Below are positions 15,826-25,338 of a stretch of DNA of 64,000 nucleotides, piece after piece. Within the stretch, counting starts at the first letter, position 1; each line of letters starts with the position of its first letter. Source of the DNA: Pseudopedobacter sp044361595 (lineage in GTDB: Bacteria; Bacteroidota; Bacteroidia; Sphingobacteriales; Sphingobacteriaceae). The notes under the pieces are model-generated. The model did no database searches and was not told the origin of the DNA. It worked only from the letters and a program-made list of their open reading frames with translations. The stretch is taken from the NCBI GenBank assembly GCA_044361595.1, contig JBIKIN010000020.1:9633-73632 (forward strand), given 5' to 3'. The position numbers were made by a program, and so were the translations under genes.

Positions 15826-18483
15826 TTAGTTATAAATTTCTCTACGCTTAGAAAGTTTTAAATCTTGTAAAATGGCAGATTTTACTCTTAAGTCTACACT
15901 ATAACTTTGAAGAGGTCCAAAAGGTCGCCAAGACATGGATAAATCCCAGCAATGTAAATCTCTATAGATTGAAAATTGAGTGCTACTTATAGCTTTAGCA
16001 TTAAAATCATAACCAGTTTGGAATTGTACTTTCCATTTAGGCGTTAGGCTAAAATCTCCATTAGCATTAAAAATTTGAACAACGGTTTTAGTTAGGCCAT
16101 TGTTAGAGAAATTGAAATTATAAAAGAAACTTAAATTCCAAGGAATACTAAAATCTACAAATGCATTACTATTATTACTAATTTGGCGTAATTGCTCAGC
16201 TTGTTCTGCATTTACTCTATTAAATAAATCGGTTGTACCGGTAGGTGGATTATTACTTCTATTATTTTTACCTAAAGTGGAAGAATTTAGGCTGTAATCA
16301 AAAGAGAAATTAAAATTAGCTAACCTAGGTAATTTACCATCTTTAAGGGTGTATCTATTGATTGTTCTTATTTCTGTTTGGGTACCATTGGGTATTAATA
16401 AAACCTGATAAGGATCTAAAGTGCCACCAAAATTAATCCCTAATTTCTCTGTAAAAAAAGTACGACCAGAAAAGCCAATTTGCGATAATTGCAAACTATC
16501 TGCGGCTATATTATAAGAACCATTAAAAGATAAGCCTTGCAATATTGGTATTTTTTTTACGCCATTATTTGTAGTGTCTTTAGCGCTTTTAACTTTTAAT
16601 TCTATATTATTTTCTAAACCAAAATTGATGAGTGCGCTACGTCCGTTTCCAGGCGCACCGTATAAACCACCTTCAAAAATTGAATAGGCTTGTTTTCTAC
16701 CACTTTGATCTACTTGCACACTGTCATAATATCCAAAACTTGGTTTTCCAAAATCTGGCCTAAACGAGAAACCAAAATTTGGAGTTAAAACGTGTCTAAC
16801 AGCAACAATTTTGCCTTTTTTAAAATTTACTTGACCATAAATTTTTGTTGACATATTACCACCTACATTATAATCGGCGGCTCTATTAAATCCAGGAATA
16901 GTATCTATTCTTGATGTATTTGTTGTGCCAATAGGTGTAGGAATAGCAATATATGATTTTCTGATACTTTGAAAATACCATCGCTCGGTATAATTAAAAC
17001 TCTGGCTAAATTGAAAATACTTTAGCACCCTTGATGATAATGTAATTGGAATATTATGCTGAGCACCAGATTGTATTTGTCTTAAAGTTTCTGGTCTAAA
17101 TAATAAGGTGTCTTGCGTATTTATTTGATTGTTTGCTTGTAAACTATACCCTACCGCAAGTCTCTGATACCATTTTTGCTCGCCAGCTCTATCCTTAGAA
17201 TCAAAAGGATTTAAAGTTGTCATGCTAAAGTTTAAGGCTGGTAAGCCAATATTTACTTGGCCTGATGTTAAGTTTTGACTATGATTTAAAGCTGAAGTAA
17301 AACTGAAAGGCGAGTTTGCCCAATTTTTACTGTAAGATATACTAGAGCCAATTTGGTTTTGTATTACTTGTTGAAAGTTAGCCCCTGGCACATTTCTAAA
17401 TGCTCCACTGGTGCTTGCATTAACAGATGCGCTAAAATTTGATCCGGGATGAGCACTAGGGTTTTGACTATGTGACCAATTTATTCTAAAATCTTTAGTG
17501 GGGTTTTCAAATTCTGGGGTACCTTCTACACCAAATTTTCTAGATGAATAACTGAAAAATAAATTTCCATTGTATTTATAACGTTTGGTATATCTACTTG
17601 CAATATTACCCTCGTAAGAACCTTTAGAATATACACCGCCTTTAACAGTCATATCCCAATAATCGTTTAAACCAATATAATAACCAAAATCTCTTAAAAA
17701 GAAACCTAATGTTTGGTCTTCACCTACTTGGGGTAATAATATTCCCGATGCTCTTTTATTAGGCTTTGGAAAAAAACCAAAAGGTACTACAAAGGGTGTT
17801 GGCACACCCTCGATAAACATATAAGCTGGCCCTGTTACAATCTGATTTTCCGTTGCTATCCCTTTAGTAATTACTATACCAAAATGCTGATGTGGCGATG
17901 GTAAATTACATGTAGAATACACTACTTTTTTAAGGTGAATTTCGTTATTGGCTTGTTTTTTGGTGATCCCACCTGTTATATAGCCACCTTCTTGCTCAGT
18001 ATACACCTGAAATAACCTGCCTTTAGAAGTTTTAAAATTATAAAAAACAGAATCGGCGGTCAAAGTACCTTGTGCAGGATCTTTAAATATTGGTAAACCA
18101 GTAAACCGACCTAAAGAATCAGTAATTCCTTTCGCAAATATGGAATTACTTTTATAATCAACCTTAATAAAACCTGCGTCAACTTCTTTATCTCCATAGG
18201 TAATTCTTGCATTTCCGTATAAAAATAACGCATTGTTTTCTCGATCGTAAAATGAAGAATCAGAGGCAATAGCCTTAATAATGTCAGTAATTTGGCCTTT
18301 CTTAGAATTTTTCTTTAAAGTATCCGTTTTAATTACCTTAATAGAATCTTTAATGACATTAGTTTTAATAGTATCTTGCTGGAAAAACGCATTAGATTTA
18401 AAACTAATGTGAATAAAAAGTAAAAGACTAGTAAAAAATATATAGGTAAATTTCAAAATCGATAAAGAATAATATTTTTGCAC
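15826..18483 (-). CDS. lptD: LptD/OstA-like outer-membrane LPS assembly protein
   Basis: Outer-membrane protein predicted to insert lipopolysaccharide into the outer leaflet. 885 residues. The N-terminus has a hydrophobic signal segment (about residues 8-30). Residues about 65-200 form the OstA-like periplasmic jellyroll (NALFLYGNARITYGDKEVDA, ITADSVFYNFKTSKG-like strands). The remainder is a long beta-barrel rich in aromatic, Asn and Ser residues, containing VPFGFFPKPNKRASGILLP, a conserved LptD patch. The start is GTG at 18483; it keeps the signal peptide intact and no ATG lies nearby. It is divergent from the amidase gene, with only 29 bases between starts, so the two promoters must overlap the coding regions or each other. 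Confidence 0.88.
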   Translation of the reverse strand: MQKYYSLSILKFTYIFFTSLLLFIHISFKSNAFFQQDTIKTNVIKDSIKVIKTDTLKKNSKKGQITDIIKAIASDSSFYDRENNALFLYGNARITYGDKEVDAGFIKVDYKSNSIFAKGITDSLGRFTGLPIFKDPAQGTLTADSVFYNFKTSKGRLFQVYTEQEGGYITGGITKKQANNEIHLKKVVYSTCNLPSPHQHFGIVITKGIATENQIVTGPAYMFIEGVPTPFVVPFGFFPKPNKRASGILLPQVGEDQTLGFFLRDFGYYIGLNDYWDMTVKGGVYSKGSYEGNIASRYTKRYKYNGNLFFSYSSRKFGVEGTPEFENPTKDFRINWSHSQNPSAHPGSNFSASVNASTSGAFRNVPGANFQQVIQNQIGSSISYSKNWANSPFSFTSALNHSQNLTSGQVNIGLPALNFSMTTLNPFDSKDRAGEQKWYQRLAVGYSLQANNQINTQDTLLFRPETLRQIQSGAQHNIPITLSSRVLKYFQFSQSFNYTERWYFQSIRKSYIAIPTPIGTTNTSRIDTIPGFNRAADYNVGGNMSTKIYGQVNFKKGKIVAVRHVLTPNFGFSFRPDFGKPSFGYYDSVQVDQSGRKQAYSIFEGGLYGAPGNGRSALINFGLENNIELKVKSAKDTTNNGVKKIPILQGLSFNGSYNIAADSLQLSQIGFSGRTFFTEKLGINFGGTLDPYQVLLIPNGTQTEIRTINRYTLKDGKLPRLANFNFSFDYSLNSSTLGKNNRSNNPPTGTTDLFNRVNAEQAEQLRQISNNSNAFVDFSIPWNLSFFYNFNFSNNGLTKTVVQIFNANGDFSLTPKWKVQFQTGYDFNAKAISSTQFSIYRDLHCWDLSMSWRPFGPLQSYSVDLRVKSAILQDLKLSKRREIYN

Positions 18484-18512
18484 ACAAGGTTATCAAAAAA
18501 CGTCCAAAATTA

Positions 18513-19373
18513 ATGAAAATTACAACATTCAAAAGGTTTATTAGCTGTTTAATATTAACAAGTTTCACTTTAATAGTATTTAGTGGGTATAGAAGTGATA
18601 ATAATGATGATAAATTATCAACAGTTAGTAAAGTAAAAACTATAGTTATTGATGCTGGTCATGGTGGAGAGGATGGCTCTACTCATGGTGCTATTTCTAA
18701 AGAGAAAGATATTGCTTTAGAAGTTGCCTTAAAATTAGGAAAAGCTATAGAAGAATCTTTACCAGATGTTAAAGTTGTTTACACCAGAAAAACAGATGTT
18801 TTTGTAAAGCTATACGAGCGAATTAATATAGCTAATAAAGAAAAAGCAGACCTATTTATTTCTATTCATTGTAACTCTATGCCAAATATTAAGCAACGAT
18901 ATGTAAATAACGGTAAGGCATATTATAGAACCATTCCAAATCCTGTGCCAAGAGGAACCGAGACTTTTGTATCGGGTTTTGGTCGATTAGCCGAGCAAGA
19001 TGCTGCGGTGAGAGAAAATGCATCTATACTTTTAGAAAAAGATTATAAGGATAATTATGAGGGTTTTGACCCAAAAGACCCAGAGAGTTACATCATATTT
19101 TCTTTGATGAAAAACGTATTTAGAGAACAAAGTATAAAACTGGCATCTTTAATGCAGGATGAATATGTAAAAAGTGGCAGGGTGAACCGCGGAGTTCAAG
19201 AAAAAAGTTTAGCAGTATTAGCTAGAGCGGGTATGCCAGCAGTTTTAACAGAGATTGGCTTTATAAGCAACCCTGAAGAAGAAAAATTTATGAACTCTGC
19301 CGAAGGACAAGCCGAAATAGTAAAAAACATTTTAAATGCTATTATTGCTTACAAGAAACAAATAGAAATTTAA
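18513..19373 (+). CDS. N-acetylmuramoyl-L-alanine amidase (Amidase_3)
   Basis: Zinc amidase that cuts the bond between MurNAc and the stem peptide, used in cell separation and wall turnover. 286 residues. A short N-terminal hydrophobic segment (about 9-25) suggests export or membrane anchoring. The catalytic domain begins TIVIDAGHGGEDGS with zinc ligand H50, continues with DLFISIHCNSMPN (second His), and ends with LTEIGFISNPEEE, which holds the catalytic Glu. It is followed after 44 bases by an MCE-family gene, a pairing common in Bacteroidota, and the two are probably cotranscribed. Confidence 0.94.
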   Translation: MKITTFKRFISCLILTSFTLIVFSGYRSDNNDDKLSTVSKVKTIVIDAGHGGEDGSTHGAISKEKDIALEVALKLGKAIEESLPDVKVVYTRKTDVFVKLYERINIANKEKADLFISIHCNSMPNIKQRYVNNGKAYYRTIPNPVPRGTETFVSGFGRLAEQDAAVRENASILLEKDYKDNYEGFDPKDPESYIIFSLMKNVFREQSIKLASLMQDEYVKSGRVNRGVQEKSLAVLARAGMPAVLTEIGFISNPEEEKFMNSAEGQAEIVKNILNAIIAYKKQIEI

Positions 19374-19417
19374 AAAATCTAAATTTGTTTAATTTTAAAC
19401 TATGATTTAACTATTCC

Positions 19418-20365
19418 ATGAAAAGTATATCTAACGAGACTAAAGTCGGTATTCTAGCAGCAGTAACTATTGCAATTTTAATAATTGGATATAATTTTCT
19501 AAAAGGAAATGATATTTTCTCTAGCGAAAACGAATTTTATGCTAAATATGAAAAAATAGATGGTTTAGCTATCTCTAAGCCCGTCTTGGTAAATGGCTAT
19601 CAAATAGGCAGAGTGTCATCCTTAACATTACTAGAAAATGGTCAAATTTTAGTACAGTTTAAAGTTAATCCAAAATATCAAATCCCAAAAAATACAATTG
19701 CTCGTTTAGAAAGTACAGATTTATTAGGTAGTAAGGCTGTAATATTTGATTTAGGAAATAGTTTAAACTACGCATTAGATGGCGATACTTTAAACGCTAA
19801 TGTACAAGCAAATTTAATGGAACAGGTAGAGCCTGTGCAGAAGAAAGCTCAAGCTATAGTAGCTAAATTAGATTCGGTGTTAACATCAGTAAACTTAATT
19901 CTAAATCCAGATTTTCAAAAAAATGTAAATAGAAGTTTTACAAGTATTGCTAAAACTTTAGAAACTTTAGAATCTACTTCAAAAACAATTGATGGCGCCA
20001 TAGGTCAAGAAGTTAAGCGAATTGATGTTATCTTGGCTAATGCAGAATCTATTTCTAATAACTTAAAAAACAACAACGATAAGATTAACCAAATGGTTAA
20101 TAATTTTGGAAGTTTTTCTAAGCAAATGTCTGAGACAAATATTAAGCAAACTATTGATAATGCAAATAAAGCCGTTGCTGAATTGCAACTAGCAGTCAAT
20201 AAAATTAATAGCGGAACTGGGTCTATATCTTTATTGTTAAACGACGAAAAGTTATATAACAACCTTTCAAAATCGGCAGAAGATTTAGATAAATTAATGA
20301 TAGATGTTAAAGCTAATCCTAAACGATATGTTAGTTTCTCTATTTTTGGCGGAAAAAAAGATTAA
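19418..20365 (+). CDS. MlaD/MCE family protein
   Basis: MCE-domain protein; family members form periplasmic rings that carry lipids between inner and outer membranes. 315 residues: one N-terminal membrane helix (about 10-28, VGILAAVTIAILIIGYNFL), an MCE domain (about 38-120, YEKIDGLAISKPVLVNGYQI and ARLESTDLLGSKAVI), then a long helical tail with heptad-like leucines. The C-terminus reads KRYVSFSIFGGKKD, a tail I recognise from Bacteroidota MlaD proteins. No permease or ATPase partner is adjacent. A strong terminator follows 25 bases after the stop. Confidence 0.92.
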   Translation: MKSISNETKVGILAAVTIAILIIGYNFLKGNDIFSSENEFYAKYEKIDGLAISKPVLVNGYQIGRVSSLTLLENGQILVQFKVNPKYQIPKNTIARLESTDLLGSKAVIFDLGNSLNYALDGDTLNANVQANLMEQVEPVQKKAQAIVAKLDSVLTSVNLILNPDFQKNVNRSFTSIAKTLETLESTSKTIDGAIGQEVKRIDVILANAESISNNLKNNNDKINQMVNNFGSFSKQMSETNIKQTIDNANKAVAELQLAVNKINSGTGSISLLLNDEKLYNNLSKSAEDLDKLMIDVKANPKRYVSFSIFGGKKD

Positions 20366-20389
20366 TTTTTAATGATTATATAAGTTTTG

Positions 20390-20420
20390 AAAAGAGAGCA
20401 AATTGCTCTCTTTTTTGTTT
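20390..20420 (+). terminator. Rho-independent terminator after the MCE gene
   Basis: Stem AAAAGAGAGCAA/TTGCTCTCTTTT with a minimal loop, followed by a T-rich run ending GTTT. It closes the amidase-MCE unit. Confidence 0.85.
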
Positions 20421-20496
20421 TATTACTTAACCCTTATTAAAATCTATATTCTTACCTCTGCCTGACTAGTCTATATTCCCTATCCAAAATTTTAAA

Positions 20497-20504
20497 ATTA
20501 TCTT
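20497..20504 (+). promoter_or_regulatory. Bacteroidota -7 box (TATCTTTG) for mnmA
   Basis: TATCTTTG matches TAnnTTTG exactly and lies 24 bases before the mnmA start codon. It follows the terminator of the upstream unit, which supports an independent promoter here. A -33 TTG was not evident. Confidence 0.5.
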
Positions 20505-20528
20505 TGCAAACTTTAATAATTAAATAAA

Positions 20529-21617
20529 ATGAGCAAACACGGAAGAATATTAGTTGCAATGAGTGGTGGTGTAGATAGTTCTGTTGCTGCGGTAATGTTG
20601 CATGAGCAGGGTTATGAAGTAATTGGCTTAACCATGAAAACATGGGACTATGCATCTAGCGGAGCAAATTCTAAAGAAACTGGCTGTTGCAGTTTAGATT
20701 CTATTAATGATGCCAGATCATTAGCCGTTGGTTACGGTATGCCACATTATATTTTAGATATTAGAGACGAATTTGGTGATTTTGTAATAGATAACTTTGT
20801 TGATGAATATTTAGCTGGTAGAACCCCAAACCCTTGCGTGTTATGCAACACCCATATAAAATGGGAAGCTTTATTGAAAAGAGCTGATAAATTAGATTGC
20901 GAATTTATAGCAACTGGGCATTATGCTAACATCAGATTACAAGATAGTGGAAGATACGTGATCTCTAAAGGTAAAGACGAAAACAAAGACCAATCTTATG
21001 TGCTTTGGGGAGTTTCTCAGCGTAATTTAGCCCGAACTCGCTTTCCTTTGGGATCCTTTACAAAAGCAGAAATAAGACAAATGGCTTTGGATATGGGACA
21101 GCAAGAATTGGCCAATAAAAGCGAAAGTTATGAGATTTGTTTTGTTCCTGATAACGATTATAGAGCATTTTTAAAACACCGTGTACCAGATTTAGAAGCC
21201 AATGTTGATGGTGGCGATTTTGTCTTAACCAATGGCACTAAAGTAGGTAAACACAAAGGATATCCATTTTATACTATTGGCCAAAGAAGAGGTTTGGGAG
21301 TTGCATTTGGACATCCAATGTTTGTAACTCAAATACTACCAGAAAGTAATACTGTTGTTTTAGGGACTGAAGACGAATTACAAAGAACCGAAGCCATGGT
21401 AAGAAACTTAAACCTTATAAAGTATGACTCTATAACTGAACCCTTAGAGGCTGTTACAAAAATCAGATATAAAGATACTGGAGCATTAAGTCATATACAA
21501 CAAATTGGTGACCATTTAAAAGTTGATTTCCACCATGCTGTTTCTGGTATTGCACCCGGTCAATCGGCAGTATTTTACGAAGGCAATGATTTGTTAGGTG
21601 GTGGTTTTTTAATTTAG
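20529..21617 (+). CDS. mnmA: tRNA-specific 2-thiouridylase
   Basis: MnmA makes the 2-thio group of U34 in tRNA Lys/Glu/Gln from ATP and relayed sulfur. 362 residues, standard. The PP-loop is SGGVDS at 12-17. The two catalytic cysteines lie in NPCVLCN (about 100) and ESYEICFVPDN (about 200), both present, so the enzyme should be active. The C-terminal barrel has HKGYPFYTIGQRRGLG and ends LLGGGFLI. It is a single gene between its own -7 box and a lipoprotein gene 70 bases downstream. It modifies the same nucleotide as MnmE, also encoded in this window. Confidence 0.97.
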   Translation: MSKHGRILVAMSGGVDSSVAAVMLHEQGYEVIGLTMKTWDYASSGANSKETGCCSLDSINDARSLAVGYGMPHYILDIRDEFGDFVIDNFVDEYLAGRTPNPCVLCNTHIKWEALLKRADKLDCEFIATGHYANIRLQDSGRYVISKGKDENKDQSYVLWGVSQRNLARTRFPLGSFTKAEIRQMALDMGQQELANKSESYEICFVPDNDYRAFLKHRVPDLEANVDGGDFVLTNGTKVGKHKGYPFYTIGQRRGLGVAFGHPMFVTQILPESNTVVLGTEDELQRTEAMVRNLNLIKYDSITEPLEAVTKIRYKDTGALSHIQQIGDHLKVDFHHAVSGIAPGQSAVFYEGNDLLGGGFLI

Positions 21618-21687
21618 CAATTAGTAAAATTTATTGTATTTTGGTTTACTATATAAGCGTTATTAATTCAAAAGATTAATTTATTTA

Positions 21688-22365
21688 ATGGCTAGTCGTA
21701 TTGTTTTATTTTTAAGTTTTACTGTTTTAATTTGGTCTGGATGTACCAAAGAAAATAATGCGCCTGATATTGATTTATTAAGCGAATTTTATCCTTTAAA
21801 AGTAGGTTCTGTTATTATCTACAATGTAGATTCTACCGCATACAGTAACTTCACCAATACAAGTACTAATTTTAAATTCGAATTAAGAGATAGTATTACA
21901 AATACTTTTACAGATTTATCGGGGGCTACAAACTATAGAATTGAAAGATTTAAAAGGAATACCACATCAGATCCATGGGTTTTTAAACAAGTATTTACTA
22001 GAAATAAAACGATAAGATCGGGCGAAGAGTTTATTAATAATCAAAGGTTTATTCGTTTAGTTTTTCCACCTTTGGTAGGTACAGAATGGAATGGAAATTC
22101 AAAAAACACCTTAGGCAGTGTTGAATATTTAATTGAGAACGAAATTTCTCCTTTAACTATAAATAATTTAAATTTCGATTCAACCGTGGTGGTTACCGAA
22201 GTTAACGAGACCAATTTAATTAGAGAAGATGTTGTTTATACCACTTATGCGAAAAATATTGGCTTAATAAAAAAAGATGTAACAGCTGTAGATAAGAATA
22301 TAAGTTCTGGAAGAATTACAAATGGATCTAAATATGTCTTAGTGGTAAAGTCATATAAAAATTAA
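21688..22365 (+). CDS. Hypothetical lipoprotein
   Basis: 225-residue protein I do not recognise by family. The N-terminus is a lipoprotein signal (LFLSFTVLIWSGC with the lipobox Cys at residue 19), so it should be lipid-anchored outside the inner membrane. The mature part is beta-rich with repeated Thr/Asn-rich strands (FYPLKVGSVIIYNVDST), resembling the small 'DUF-type' outer lipoproteins of Bacteroidota. It lies between mnmA and a CHASE3 protein gene on the same strand; no functional link is evident. Confidence 0.8.
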   Translation: MASRIVLFLSFTVLIWSGCTKENNAPDIDLLSEFYPLKVGSVIIYNVDSTAYSNFTNTSTNFKFELRDSITNTFTDLSGATNYRIERFKRNTTSDPWVFKQVFTRNKTIRSGEEFINNQRFIRLVFPPLVGTEWNGNSKNTLGSVEYLIENEISPLTINNLNFDSTVVVTEVNETNLIREDVVYTTYAKNIGLIKKDVTAVDKNISSGRITNGSKYVLVVKSYKN

Positions 22366-22424
22366 ATTTTAATCTAAATCCGTTCTCAAAACAAATTAAT
22401 TAAAATTTATTTTCAATCGCTTTT

Positions 22425-23072
22425 ATGAAAAAATACATTCTGGTTTATTCTTTAATTATAGGATCTGTTTTCCTAACAATAGGTTTTATGATTTTTCAAG
22501 ACTTTACCTACAATAAAATTTCAGGTAGTATTAAAGTATCGGAAAATAAATACGATTTTTTAGAAAGTTCTAATTTGCTAATAAATAACTTAAGAAACCT
22601 AGAGTCCTATCAAAGAGGATATTTGTTAACAAATAATCAGCAATTTTTAGAGGAGTATAATAAGAATAAATATCAATTCAATTTAGAAAAAGAAAGGTTT
22701 TATAAATTGACATCTAAATATTCTATTGAAAAAAATAGTAACAAAGATATTTTCGAGCTAAGAAAATTAATTGATGAAAAGGTTGCAGAGCTTGACTTTA
22801 GCATAAAAAATCAAGTTAATGGTTCAAGTAAAGAATCTATAAGCTTGGTTAACACCAACCTAGGGTTAAACTTAATGAACAACATTGTAGAAATTACACA
22901 AAAGCTTAACGCAGAAAATAAGTATAAAGAAACCATTGCTAAACAAGCTATATACAAAACAAGAGCACTTTTTAAGCAAGTTAATTTCATTTTCTTCTCC
23001 TTATTGATTATTTGCCTTTTAATTTTAGGATTTTATATTAGAAAATCTGTTCAGATGGAAAAATCTAATTAA
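22425..23072 (+). CDS. Stand-alone CHASE3-type sensor domain membrane protein
   Basis: 215 residues with a membrane helix at each end (about 5-25 and 185-203) and a helical extracytoplasmic domain between them. The motif LRNLESYQRGYLLTNNQQFL is typical of CHASE3 sensor domains, which normally sit at the N-terminus of histidine kinases. Here the protein stops 11 residues after the second helix (RKSVQMEKSN) with no HAMP or kinase region, and the next gene converges on it with an 8-base overlap. It may be a truncated receptor or a genuine sensor-only protein working with a partner elsewhere. Confidence 0.8.
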   Translation: MKKYILVYSLIIGSVFLTIGFMIFQDFTYNKISGSIKVSENKYDFLESSNLLINNLRNLESYQRGYLLTNNQQFLEEYNKNKYQFNLEKERFYKLTSKYSIEKNSNKDIFELRKLIDEKVAELDFSIKNQVNGSSKESISLVNTNLGLNLMNNIVEITQKLNAENKYKETIAKQAIYKTRALFKQVNFIFFSLLIICLLILGFYIRKSVQMEKSN

Positions 23073-24459
23073 AGAATAGCTTATTAAAATTCACAAAAAA
23101 CAACTCTTTTGTAGCTCTTGTAGTTGCTGTATACAACCATCTTAATAGTTCTGTATTAAGCATTTCCTCGGTTAAATAACCTTGATCAATAAATACAACA
23201 TTCCATTGTCCGCCTTGTGCTTTATGGCAAGTTACAGCATAAGCAAATTTAATTTGTATGGCATTAAAATACGGATTTTTACGCATCTCTTCCATTTTTG
23301 CTCTTTTTGTAGATAAGTGTTCGTAATCATTAATTATCTCGTCAAATAACACCTTTTGTCTATCATAAGGTAGGTTTGAAGATTCTACATAAAGCGTATC
23401 TAACATCACTTTGCAAGATATTGGTTCTTGGTCTATATCCTCAAAATGGATTTGAACATCGGCAAATCTAAAACCATACATCTCATGAATGTTTTTTACT
23501 CGAGTAATTTTACCAATATCGCCATTAGCAATAAAGCCACCCTTCTCCTCGGCTAGCCAAAAATAATTATTCTTCACCACCATCACTAAATCGCCACCTG
23601 TTAACTCGTCTTCACGCCATAGTATTTGATGTCTAATATGCTGATTGAAAAGGTTAGCCCCTTTATTAGATCTACAAATTACTAAGCAATTTTCTAATCC
23701 ATATTTATCGTATGCATAATTTAAACCCTCAATAATTTTATCCCCCATCATGCTAAAAACATCACTAAAACCTTTAGTTTGAAGTTTCGGAAAATCTTCT
23801 TGAGCCGTTCTAATTAACTCCCTTATAGTTGTTGCATTGTATAAAATACCCGATTCTTTCTCTTGCCTCACTACATCGGTTAGTTCAACATCACTAATTT
23901 CTAAAGAAAATTTTTCGAGATAATTTTTTGTTAAAGCTGGACTTTCTAACGATCCTACTGGTGGTAATTGCGCTGTGTCGCCTACAAAAATGATGCGGTT
24001 ATTTTGTTGATTGTAAACATAACTTATTACATCTTCTAATAAACTGCTTCCGCTATAATCTGTTTTTTCATCAGCAATCATAGAAGCCTCGTCTATAATA
24101 AACAAAGTGTCTTTATGTAAATTAGGAGAGAGGCTAAAATGCATATCAGGAGACATGGCCGACTTTTTTCTATAAATTTTCCGATGAATGGTAGATGCAT
24201 CTTTTTTAGAATAATTACCCAAAACTTTAGCCGCCCTACCCGTTGGAGCCAATAAAACAGTTTTTAAATTATATTTAGGTAATAATTTAATTAAAGTACT
24301 AATTGCTGTTGTTTTCCCTGTTCCTGCATAGCCTTTTAATACAAAACATGTTCTATCGTTCTTTAATCTTAAAAAAGCATCTATTTTATCAAATAAATAA
24401 AGTTGTTGAGGGTTAGGTAAATGCGGAAAAGACTTTGCTAAATCGTGTGCGATACTCAT
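23065..24459 (-). CDS. RecD-like SF1 DNA helicase / AAA ATPase
   Basis: 464-residue superfamily 1 helicase of the short RecD/Dda-like kind common in Bacteroidota. Walker A GYAGTGKTT (about 43-51), Walker B IIDEASMI, motif III GDTAQLPPVGS, and the C-terminal UvrD_C_2 motif FAYAVTCHKAQGGQWNVV followed by LYTATTRATKEL. It lacks the N-terminal domains of RecD2, so it resembles Dda more than RecD2. Its role in repair or replication restart is inferred from the family. The 3' end overlaps the convergent CHASE3 gene, and it is divergent from the DUF3822 gene with 60 bases between starts. Confidence 0.9.
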   Translation of the reverse strand: MSIAHDLAKSFPHLPNPQQLYLFDKIDAFLRLKNDRTCFVLKGYAGTGKTTAISTLIKLLPKYNLKTVLLAPTGRAAKVLGNYSKKDASTIHRKIYRKKSAMSPDMHFSLSPNLHKDTLFIIDEASMIADEKTDYSGSSLLEDVISYVYNQQNNRIIFVGDTAQLPPVGSLESPALTKNYLEKFSLEISDVELTDVVRQEKESGILYNATTIRELIRTAQEDFPKLQTKGFSDVFSMMGDKIIEGLNYAYDKYGLENCLVICRSNKGANLFNQHIRHQILWREDELTGGDLVMVVKNNYFWLAEEKGGFIANGDIGKITRVKNIHEMYGFRFADVQIHFEDIDQEPISCKVMLDTLYVESSNLPYDRQKVLFDEIINDYEHLSTKRAKMEEMRKNPYFNAIQIKFAYAVTCHKAQGGQWNVVFIDQGYLTEEMLNTELLRWLYTATTRATKELFFVNFNKLFFN

Positions 24460-24504
24460 CGAATCAAATTTCGTTAAAAAACTAAACGCTTACAGATAAA
24501 TTTT

Positions 24505-24512
24505 TACTTTTG
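24505..24512 (+). promoter_or_regulatory. Bacteroidota -7 box (TACTTTTG) for the DUF3822-rsmD-coaD unit
   Basis: TACTTTTG fits TAnnTTTG and ends 7 bases before the ATG at 24520, so the transcript would be nearly leaderless. It lies in the divergent gap with the RecD-like gene. Confidence 0.45.
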
Positions 24513-24519
24513 TTTACGT

Positions 24520-25338
24520 ATGACAGATAAACTAATTCTATCCACTCCGGATTTTGAAGAAACGCTTGTTAAAGAGTATGATTTAAACTTAGAGGTAAGC
24601 GCAAATTCATTTAATTATTGCATTATAGATGCTAATCTTAAAAGTGTAAAATCTGTAGCACATATCCCCTCTTTAATCTACAATTTTGTTAATGGAAGCA
24701 TTCTTCAAAATAACTTTAAAAAGATAAAAATTGGAGTTCTATCGCAAAAGTTTACTTTCATACCCTTAAACGTCTATCAAGAAAAAGACTTAAATAACTA
24801 TAGTGTTTATTTAAATCCTACAGAAAACGAGAATGTTTATGTTCAAAAAATAGATCAACAGGATTTAGTGATTATTTATGTTTTACCCAAACTACAAGTA
24901 GATAAATTAGAGCATTTATTCCCAAATGCTACCATTTACCCTCAATTTGTACCATTAAATGCTGCGTTGCATTTTGCTTATCAACAAATAAACTTTTCCC
25001 AGCTATTTATCAATTTTAAGACCGAAGGCTTTTTAGAAATATCAATAATAGACAATCAAAAATTTATTTTTTACAACATCTTTAGCTATCAAAATATAGA
25101 TGAGATGATGTATTTTATTCTGTTGTCTTTACAACAAAATCAGATTAGGCCTTCTAGGGTAACGGTTAAAATTAGCGGAGAGATAGCTATTGATGATGAC
25201 AAGCATCAAAAATTAAAGAAAGAATTCCCTAATACAGAATTTATTGATCAAGATTGCCTACCATTAACTTATAAAGGATTGGGAGAACCAATTGTAGCAC
25301 AGTTTTTTTCTTTATTAAGTTTGCATTTATGCGAATAA
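24520..25338 (+). CDS. DUF3822 family protein
   Basis: 272-residue protein matching the Bacteroidota-specific DUF3822 family in layout: an ASKHA-like fold is suggested by FNYCIIDANLKSVKSVAHIP in the first half and a second-half block SQLFINFKTEGFLEISIIDNQ. No catalytic motif is visible and the function is unknown to me. It overlaps rsmD by 10 bases, and rsmD is followed by coaD; this DUF3822-rsmD-coaD order is the usual one in the phylum and implies cotranscription. Confidence 0.85.
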   Translation: MTDKLILSTPDFEETLVKEYDLNLEVSANSFNYCIIDANLKSVKSVAHIPSLIYNFVNGSILQNNFKKIKIGVLSQKFTFIPLNVYQEKDLNNYSVYLNPTENENVYVQKIDQQDLVIIYVLPKLQVDKLEHLFPNATIYPQFVPLNAALHFAYQQINFSQLFINFKTEGFLEISIIDNQKFIFYNIFSYQNIDEMMYFILLSLQQNQIRPSRVTVKISGEIAIDDDKHQKLKKEFPNTEFIDQDCLPLTYKGLGEPIVAQFFSLLSLHLCE

